Below are positions 7,285 through 12,244 of a DNA stretch of 12,244 bases, piece after piece. A program made the position numbers and the translations under genes. This DNA comes from Filomicrobium sp. Lineage in GTDB: Bacteria > Pseudomonadota > Alphaproteobacteria > Rhizobiales > Hyphomicrobiaceae. The DNA lies in the NCBI GenBank assembly GCA_030607105.1, contig JAUWFF010000005.1:1-12244 (forward strand). The letters are read 5' to 3'. The notes beneath the pieces were generated by a model that saw nothing but the letters and a program-made list of their open reading frames with translations, was not told the DNA's origin and ran no database searches. Within the stretch, counting starts at the first letter, position 1; each line of letters opens with the position of its first letter.

Positions 7285-7524
7285 ATGAGTGAACCTGCAT
7301 CGATGCCCAATCAAGCGCAACTAAGCCGGCATCATTTTCTGAACGATGCCCTCTGTAGTCCGTCGGGGCTGATTGAGCGTGCGCGGCAACTTGGACCTTC
7401 GCGTACCGCAATTGTTGTCGTTGGCGGACGCATTCCAATCATTCGGACCAGCCGGACCGATCCACCTGAAACGCGATTGGCGTCCGTGGTGCTCGCCAAT
7501 GTGCTGAGCAATCAGGTCCATTGA
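7285..7524 (+). pseudogene. Internally deleted phosphate acetyltransferase (pta) remnant
   Basis: An open frame of 79 residues starts at ATG 7285 and ends at TGA 7522-7524. Its first half, with LIERARQLGPSRTAIV, resembles the N-terminal segment of phosphate acetyl/butyryl transferases. Its second half, RIPIIRTSRTDPPETRLAS, resembles their extreme C-terminus (typically RVPIILTSRAD... ...RLAS). The two appear fused in frame near VVGG, so roughly 230 central residues holding the CoA and phosphate sites are missing. Pta normally follows xsc and turns acetyl phosphate into acetyl-CoA, so the location is the expected one. No good ribosome binding site precedes the ATG. The resemblance is from memory of the family, not an alignment; a small unrelated protein is the alternative. 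Confidence 0.55.
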
Positions 7525-7712
7525 AGAAAAGCCTTCGAAGAGAGAGTTGGTCCAATCCATGAGCACGCCAGGGTCTTCATTGAATGCAGCAAGCGACCCG
7601 GGGGCAAGTGCGTGCACGCGGTCTCAGTCGTCCGAAGCCAACTGAACAATGGGACGCTATTCCATGTTGTGGCGTTCCACCAAGCCTGAACCGTTAGCAT
7701 GTGGAGATAGTT
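7525..7712 (+). other. Spacer between the pta remnant and the usp gene, no gene seen
   Basis: Short overlapping frames exist on both strands, but none has a start with a ribosome binding site or a recognisable sequence. Two small palindromes occur, CTTCGAAG (7533-7540) and TTGGTCCAA (7547-7555). A promoter for usp may lie here but I cannot point to convincing -35/-10 boxes. Confidence 0.5.
7703..7706 (+). promoter_or_regulatory. Ribosome binding site deciding the usp start
   Basis: GGAG at 7703-7706 stands six bases before ATG 7713. The longer reading from GTG 7701 would run through this site and adds only four residues; ATG 7713 gives MAIKDLALAYDGS, the usual beginning of a Usp domain. Confidence 0.8.
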
Positions 7713-8555
7713 ATGGCGATTAAGGATCTGGCGTTAGCCTACGATGGCAGCCCGGCTGCTCATTCGGCACTCGAGTTTGCGGTGCAGATGGCAAAGAAGT
7801 ATGAGGCTGAGATTACCGGCATCCATGTCTACTCGCCGGCCAAGATCTCCGATGATTTCAAGCGATGGATTGCGCAGGATGTCCTGGAGAATATCGAGGA
7901 AACCGCCAGGCACAAAGTCGAGGAAATTGAGAAGGAATTCCGCGCTCGGATGTCCACGCTGGAGTTCAAAGGGCCGATCCACTGGTCTGTCGAAACCGGC
8001 AACCCGGGCATCGCGCTGGCCCGAAAGGGACGGTTCTTTGATCTCCTTCTGACCGGACAATTTTCTCGCGCGATAAGACGAGAGCAAGGCGCGTTGCAGC
8101 CTGAGGAGCTGATTCACAGTATCGGAAAGCCATTGATCATCGTGCCTGAAGGCTACAAGCCCCGGGAATTCAAAGAGACGGCGGCAGTCGCCTGGGATGG
8201 CAGCCGGTCGGCGGCGCGAGCTCTATCGGACTCGATGCAGATACTGGAAACGAAGCGCAAGCTTGATATCCTGGTCGTGGAAGGCAAGAAGAGTCACGAA
8301 GACCCTTATGCGCCACTGCCGGCGGCTGAGATTATCACGCATCTCGGACGGCATGGCGTGACAGCAACGGAAGTCAGACTGGAGCCTGGCAAACGCAGCC
8401 CCGCCGAGGCGGTGTTGGAGTATTGCGGCGAATCTGATCCGGACGTGCTGGTGATGGGCGCTTTCGGTCGAGGTAAGCTGGGCGCGATGCTGTTCGGCAG
8501 TATGACAACGAAGGTGCTGGCTTCCATGAATGTGCCCGTCCTGGTTTCACACTGA
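7713..8555 (+). CDS. Tandem-domain universal stress protein (UspA family)
   Basis: The 280-residue cytoplasmic protein consists of two Usp domains. The first spans about residues 1-146, starting DLALAYDGSPAAHSALEFA. The second spans about 155-280, starting AVAWDGSRSAARAL. The second keeps the ATP-binding pattern G-2x-G-9x-G-S exactly (GAFG at 249-252, GS at 262-263). In the first the equivalent region (LLTGQFSRAIRREQG) lacks it, so only the C-terminal domain is likely to bind ATP. Residues 55-80 look helical and charged. Usp proteins encoded next to transporters can modulate uptake, as TeaD does for the TeaABC ectoine system; a similar link to the TTT here is speculation. It is separated from gdhA by 116 bases and may be cotranscribed with it. 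Confidence 0.88.
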   Translation: MAIKDLALAYDGSPAAHSALEFAVQMAKKYEAEITGIHVYSPAKISDDFKRWIAQDVLENIEETARHKVEEIEKEFRARMSTLEFKGPIHWSVETGNPGIALARKGRFFDLLLTGQFSRAIRREQGALQPEELIHSIGKPLIIVPEGYKPREFKETAAVAWDGSRSAARALSDSMQILETKRKLDILVVEGKKSHEDPYAPLPAAEIITHLGRHGVTATEVRLEPGKRSPAEAVLEYCGESDPDVLVMGAFGRGKLGAMLFGSMTTKVLASMNVPVLVSH

Positions 8556-8630
8556 GTGACACTGTCGGCACCGCAAGGGTCGCAGTGTGTGCTGGCGGAA
8601 TCCAAGCCGGGCGCGTCGGGAGGATCTGAG

Positions 8631-8662
8631 ATTTCGAAATTTGCGTCAAAGATTTTTCGAAA
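8631..8662 (+). promoter_or_regulatory. Paired TTTCGAAA palindromes before gdhA
   Basis: A perfect 10-bp palindrome ATTTCGAAAT (8631-8640) and a second TTTCGAAA (8655-8662) have centres 23 bp apart. The second overlaps the gdhA ribosome binding site AAGGG (8661-8665). Two like palindromes about two helical turns apart are what a dimeric regulator operator would look like, but AT-rich palindromes of this size also arise by chance. Confidence 0.35.
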
Positions 8663-8671
8663 GGGCGAGAT

Positions 8672-10030
8672 ATGGCTGTTACAGATCACGTCGGATATGC
8701 GGAGTTTATGGAAGGTGTCAAGAAACGCAATCCCGGACAGCCGGAGTTCGTGCAGGCTGTCGGCGAAGTTGCCGAGGACATCTTTGATTTCATCGCCGAC
8801 AAGGAAATCTATCATGAGTATCAAATCCTGCGGCGACTCGTCGAACCCGACAGGGTCGTGAGTTTTCGCGTTTGTTGGGAAGATGATAACAACAACATTC
8901 GTGTCCAACGCGGCTGGAGGGTTCAAAACAACAACGCCATCGGACCCTATAAGGGCGGAATTCGCTTTCATCCGACCGTCAACCGGAGCGTGCTCAAATT
9001 CCTTGCGTTTGAGCAGACGTTCAAGAACAGCCTCACCGGTCTTCCTCTAGGAGGTGGTAAGGGTGGCGCAAACTTCAATCCGAAGGGCAAATCCGAGCAT
9101 GAGATCATGCGGTTCTGTCAGTCGTTTATGACAGAGCTCTATCGTCACGTTGGAGAGGACACGGATATCCCGGCAGGGGACATCGGGGTAGGGGCGCGTG
9201 AAATTGGCTACATGTTCGGACAATACAAGCGCATCACCAACAGATTCTCAGGTGTCCTTACGGGGAAAGGGCTGGAATTTGGCGGCAGTCGTGTCAGGAC
9301 CGAGGCGACGGGCTACGGTTGCGTTTATTTCGCCCAGAACATGCTAGAGCGTATTGGTCAGTCGCTGGATGGCAAAATGTGCGTCGTTTCCGGTTCCGGC
9401 AACGTTGCGACCCACGCCGTTGAGAAGATCATTCAGCTTGGAGGGAAGGCGGTGACGCTTTCCGATTCAGAGGGCTTTATTTTTGACCGGCACGGAATTG
9501 ACCAGGAGAAACTGCAATGGGTGAAGGACCACAAGACCCACCGGAGGGGACGGATTTCAGAGTATGCGAAAGTCTTCAGGGGGGCCGAATTCCATGCGGG
9601 TAAACGTCCCTGGTCGGTGCCCTGTCAGATCGCATTTCCCTGCGCAACTCAAAACGAACTCAGCGGAGATGACGCCCAGATACTGATCGGCAACGGTTGC
9701 GAGTGTGTTTCGGAAGGCGCCAACATGCCGACGGCTCTCAAGGGGATCAAGTCGTTCAAGGACGCCGGATTGCTGTATGGGCCTGGCAAAGCCGCGAATG
9801 CGGGAGGCGTTGCGCTTTCCGGATTGGAGATGAGTCAGAACGCGGCCCGCTTGTCCTGGGATGAGGAGCAACTTCAGCAAAGTCTCCGGGACTTAATGCA
9901 GGGTATCCACGACCGTTGCGTGGAGCGTGGAGGCATTGCGGGTTCCGACCGCATCGACTATGTGCGCGGCAGCAACATCGCGGGTTTCGTCAAGGTGGCG
10001 GACGCGATGCTTGCTTATGGTGTGGTTTAG
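8672..10030 (+). CDS. gdhA: Glutamate dehydrogenase, hexameric NADP-type
   Basis: The 452-residue protein has the length of small hexameric bacterial GDHs and interconverts glutamate and 2-oxoglutarate plus ammonium. The N-terminal domain shows GPYKGGIRFHP (91-101, substrate Lys94), PLGGGKGG (125-132, catalytic Lys130) and IPAGDIGVG (166-174, catalytic Asp170). The C-terminal dinucleotide fold carries SGSGNVATHA (240-249), the form usual in NADP-specific enzymes. No truncation is seen. ATG 8672 has AAGGG six bases upstream. In a sulfonate setting GDH could recycle 2-oxoglutarate for an amino-sulfonate transaminase, or support nitrogen assimilation. No aminotransferase lies in the window, so its tie to the pathway is uncertain. 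Confidence 0.94.
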   Translation: MAVTDHVGYAEFMEGVKKRNPGQPEFVQAVGEVAEDIFDFIADKEIYHEYQILRRLVEPDRVVSFRVCWEDDNNNIRVQRGWRVQNNNAIGPYKGGIRFHPTVNRSVLKFLAFEQTFKNSLTGLPLGGGKGGANFNPKGKSEHEIMRFCQSFMTELYRHVGEDTDIPAGDIGVGAREIGYMFGQYKRITNRFSGVLTGKGLEFGGSRVRTEATGYGCVYFAQNMLERIGQSLDGKMCVVSGSGNVATHAVEKIIQLGGKAVTLSDSEGFIFDRHGIDQEKLQWVKDHKTHRRGRISEYAKVFRGAEFHAGKRPWSVPCQIAFPCATQNELSGDDAQILIGNGCECVSEGANMPTALKGIKSFKDAGLLYGPGKAANAGGVALSGLEMSQNAARLSWDEEQLQQSLRDLMQGIHDRCVERGGIAGSDRIDYVRGSNIAGFVKVADAMLAYGVV

Positions 10031-10043
10031 GCCCATGTACCTA

Positions 10044-10098
10044 CGGTTCCGATGCAACTCGGGCTGGTCGTTCTCTCGCAGCCGGATTTGCTGAACCG
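10044..10098. terminator. Possible bidirectional hairpin between convergent genes
   Basis: Within the 76 bases separating the convergent gdhA and ThDP-enzyme stops, CGGTTC (10044-10049) complements GAACCG (10093-10098), and nested inside GGCTG (10062-10066) complements CAGCC (10079-10083). Long loops and the absence of T-runs make this only a weak candidate for a shared terminator. Confidence 0.25.
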
Positions 10099-10106
10099 CT
10101 CTGGAA

Positions 10107-11822
10107 CTACTCGCGGTAAGACCAAGCCTCGGCACCCTCGTGGTACGGGCTGACCGGGGTCTTGGCGGTGCGATCAGTCTTCACGTCGATCACAACGGTT
10201 TTGTTGAGCTCCAGAGCTTTCGCGAAGGCGGATGCGAGATCATTAGGGTCCTCGACGGTTATTCCCTCCGCGCCAAGGGCTCGCGCAAACGCGGCGAAAT
10301 CCTGGTCCGGTGCTTCGTTCAATTTGGCGGGGAACGGGCCGACCTTATCGGCGCGCAACCATACGTTTCCCAGTGCGCAGTTGTTGCTCAAGCAATAGAT
10401 GACCGGCAGCCCGAATCTGGCGGAGGTCTGCACCTCCATACCATGCATCCGGAAGCAACCATCGCCAGAGAACACGACGACCGGCCGATCTGGTCGTGCC
10501 GCTTTGGCGCCAATGCCCGCGCCGATGCCCCAGCCCATAGGGCCAAGATTCGATGCTGTGATGAATTCGCGTGGGCCGTAGCTGTCCCAATAGTGGGACG
10601 CGAACGCCCGGTGAGCGCCACTGTCGACAATGGCAATTGTTTCGCGAGGCATCGCCTTTCGGCATTCCGCAACCATGCGAGCGGGATGTATCCGCTGCTG
10701 GTCGCTGGTCATGTTGTCGGCGTCGTAGAAACGTGGACCCTTGCGAATGCCGTCGACCCAGCTTGAACGCTCCATCTTCGAGATCAGAAGCGGCGTAGCG
10801 TCACTGTCGGATGCCTGCCGGAGCCACCGCAAGAAGGCACCCCCGTGGCCGCGAACAAAGTGCTCCTGTCCAGGGAGCGTGTGGCAACCGATATGAACCG
10901 CAGAGATATTCACGGAGAACACTCCGCGCTTGGGCGCAAGCTTTGCGGACCAATACATGGAATCGCGAACATTCAAGGTGCTGCCGAGTATGACGAGGAG
11001 ATCGAGATCCTCCTGCAGAATGGCGTCGGTTGCATGAGGCGTCCCGGCGTATCCAAAAACACCGAGCGCGAGGGGATGGTCTTCGGGCATCACTCCCTTG
11101 GCATGCTCCGTCGTTGCAACTGGAATACTGAACCTCTCGGCAACCGCGATGAGATCGGCCGTCGCGTCGTCCGCAATAACGCCGCCGCCAACCAGAATGG
11201 CGATGCGAGGCGCACCGGCGGCCCTTGACCAGAATGTCTTCGCCATTTCCTCGTCTAGGGACATTGAGCTAAGGAGCTGCGGCGCGACTGGTTCCGGTAT
11301 GACGTCGATCTCCCCTTTTTGAACGTCGCGAGGAATCGACAGGTGGGCGGGGCGTCGTGCCCCATCTATCATGCTCTTTACCGCCCGGCTGTACTTGTGA
11401 TGTAGCAAGCGAACGTCGGGAATGCTGTAGGACTCAACGGTGACGGGCCGGACGATCTCGGTATCGTTGTAAGTGCTGGCAGTCGCGTCCTGAAACAGAC
11501 CGAGACCCTGCATATAGTTTTCGACTTCGCCGGTGATCAGGAGGACGGGCGACTCGTCCGTATATGCAGCGGAAATGCTCGTGACTGTATTGGTCAGGCC
11601 CGGACCGCCAATGCAAAGGCACGCACCTATGCGGCCACTTGCGCGCGCATAGCCGTCCGCCATTGCTGCGGCGCCACCTTCATGCGCGGCGACAACCGGT
11701 GTCAGCTCGGGGACCCGTGCAATTGCGGGAAGGAATGGATCGATCAAGCCGCCGGTCATCATGAACAAGTGATCCACGCCATCGGCCGCTAGTGATCGGA
11801 GAATGAAATCCGTGCCTTGCAT
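10107..11822 (-). CDS. ThDP-dependent enzyme of the acetolactate synthase/pyruvate oxidase superfamily, substrate unknown
   Basis: The 571-residue protein has the full three-domain plan. The Pyr domain has catalytic Glu48 in AAHEGGAAAMADGYARASG and GGPGLTNTVTSI (73-84). The central domain resembles the FAD/ADP-binding type (ILVGGGVIADDATADLI). The PP domain holds the ThDP/Mg motif from GDG (453-455) to NN (480-481) in YCLSNNCALGNV. It is not Xsc: the N-terminal motif and the residues around the Glu differ, and the C-terminus (SPYHEGAEAWSYRE) is distinctive. Candidate activities include acetolactate synthase, a 2-oxoacid decarboxylase or oxidase, or another sulfonate-related lyase; none can be chosen from sequence. 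It runs convergent to gdhA on its own transcript. ATG at 11822 has GAGAGG upstream at a longish spacing (about 11 bases). Confidence 0.85.
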   Translation of the reverse strand: MQGTDFILRSLAADGVDHLFMMTGGLIDPFLPAIARVPELTPVVAAHEGGAAAMADGYARASGRIGACLCIGGPGLTNTVTSISAAYTDESPVLLITGEVENYMQGLGLFQDATASTYNDTEIVRPVTVESYSIPDVRLLHHKYSRAVKSMIDGARRPAHLSIPRDVQKGEIDVIPEPVAPQLLSSMSLDEEMAKTFWSRAAGAPRIAILVGGGVIADDATADLIAVAERFSIPVATTEHAKGVMPEDHPLALGVFGYAGTPHATDAILQEDLDLLVILGSTLNVRDSMYWSAKLAPKRGVFSVNISAVHIGCHTLPGQEHFVRGHGGAFLRWLRQASDSDATPLLISKMERSSWVDGIRKGPRFYDADNMTSDQQRIHPARMVAECRKAMPRETIAIVDSGAHRAFASHYWDSYGPREFITASNLGPMGWGIGAGIGAKAARPDRPVVVFSGDGCFRMHGMEVQTSARFGLPVIYCLSNNCALGNVWLRADKVGPFPAKLNEAPDQDFAAFARALGAEGITVEDPNDLASAFAKALELNKTVVIDVKTDRTAKTPVSPYHEGAEAWSYRE

Positions 11823-12244
11823 GATACTGCGATCCTCTCACTAGGTTGACGAGGGGAAGCAGCCTGTGCTCATGGAGTGAGCCGCGCGTACTTCCTGGTT
11901 CAGAACGGGATTGGGGAACGTTATTCGACAGTCTTCGGCGTTTAAGGACGCCAATGCGGAGTGGCTATGCAATTCGCATCCTGCGCCCGCCCGTGTGCTG
12001 GATAGACTAGTTAGCTTGACCACTATCGTTCCACTTTCTCTTTTTCCGCCCCGGCCAAGCAGATATTGGATCGAAGGCATTAAGTCCGAGTACGTTCAAA
12101 TCCGTGATCTTCGAACGGTTAATGCGGTGTGTGGTTGGCGGCGGAAATCCCGCCGCGCTAATCAATGTTGTGCTTGCTTACTCGCAACTTGAAGAGCAGC
12201 GTGCGGCTCGAACGCACTGGAAGAAATGACGCAATAATCATGTT
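11823..12244. other. Leader and intergenic region upstream of the minus-strand ThDP enzyme gene, no gene seen
   Basis: The small frames here have neither recognisable products nor ribosome binding sites. On the minus strand it should contain the promoter and leader of the ThDP-enzyme gene. Visible structure includes GGCGT/ACGCC (11937-11952), GATAG/CTATC (12001-12027), CATTAA/TTAATG (12078-12124) and the stronger hairpin at 12138-12156. No convincing -35/-10 pair was found. A gene may begin at or beyond the window end; the final ATG at 12240 has no clear ribosome binding site. Confidence 0.55.
12138..12156. promoter_or_regulatory. GC-rich hairpin near the window end
   Basis: GCGGCGG (12138-12144) and CCGCCGC (12150-12156) form a perfect 7-bp stem with an AAATC loop. 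No T-run follows on either strand, so a canonical intrinsic terminator is not supported. It could be a leader structure, or one copy of a dispersed intergenic palindrome. Confidence 0.45.

Noticed and set aside
7321..7617. Minus-strand frame of 98 residues across the pta remnant
   Set aside because: It overlaps the remnant, has no ribosome binding site that I can see, and has no recognisable sequence. The Pta-like reading on the plus strand is a better explanation.
8551..8617. ACACTG/CAGTGT repeats after usp as a terminator
   Set aside because: The stem is only 6-7 bp with an 18-base or longer loop, has two competing pairings and no T-run.
12071..12124. TCGAA..G..TTAA direct repeats 40 bp apart and CATTAA/TTAATG inverted repeat as an operator
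   Set aside because: The matches are short and imperfect and there is no regulator gene in the window to pair them with.
11911..12192. Plus-strand frame of 93 residues upstream of the ThDP-enzyme gene
   Set aside because: There is no ribosome binding site, composition is unlike a protein, and no motif is seen; it is best read as intergenic.

Overview
The window looks like a chromosomal or megaplasmid segment of a moderately GC-rich alphaproteobacterium, probably of the rhizobial type. That is inferred from gene style and base composition only; no rRNA, tRNA or other taxonomic marker is present. No IS, phage, CRISPR or integration feature was seen.

Layout. On the plus strand: the 3' end of a TctA-like permease (1-171), tctB (168-644) and tctC (702-1664) of a tripartite tricarboxylate transporter (TTT). 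A 134-base gap with a strong two-tier hairpin follows, then a CoA-acylating aldehyde dehydrogenase of the SauS type (1799-3265). Next are the beta and alpha subunits of an ADP-forming acid-CoA ligase of the succinyl-CoA synthetase fold (3293-4432 and 4429-5310, overlapping by ATGA), and sulfoacetaldehyde acetyltransferase xsc (5368-7146). After a hairpin comes what I read as an internally deleted phosphate acetyltransferase (pta) remnant (7285-7524). A tandem universal stress protein (7713-8555) and a hexameric-type glutamate dehydrogenase (8672-10030) follow. On the minus strand, converging on gdhA, lies a second full-length ThDP-dependent enzyme of the acetolactate synthase/pyruvate oxidase superfamily (11822-10107). 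The last 422 bases hold no supportable gene.

How it fits together (inference from family knowledge plus order): TTT imports an organosulfonate, most simply sulfoacetate. The SucCD-like ligase activates it to sulfoacetyl-CoA at the cost of ATP to ADP. The SauS-like enzyme reduces this to sulfoacetaldehyde, and Xsc cleaves that with phosphate to sulfite and acetyl phosphate. The classical aerobic pathway (Cupriavidus) uses an AMP-forming ligase, SauT; here an ADP-forming pair sits in its place and its acid-binding loop departs from true succinyl-CoA synthetase. The gene that normally follows xsc, pta, seems to survive only as its two ends fused in frame, so acetyl phosphate must be handled by an enzyme encoded elsewhere. 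No regulator, sulfite exporter or sulfite dehydrogenase is visible in the window.

The most interesting points are the ligase substitution with altered substrate loop, the deleted pta, the long bulged hairpin between transporter and enzymes, and the uncharacterised second ThDP enzyme.
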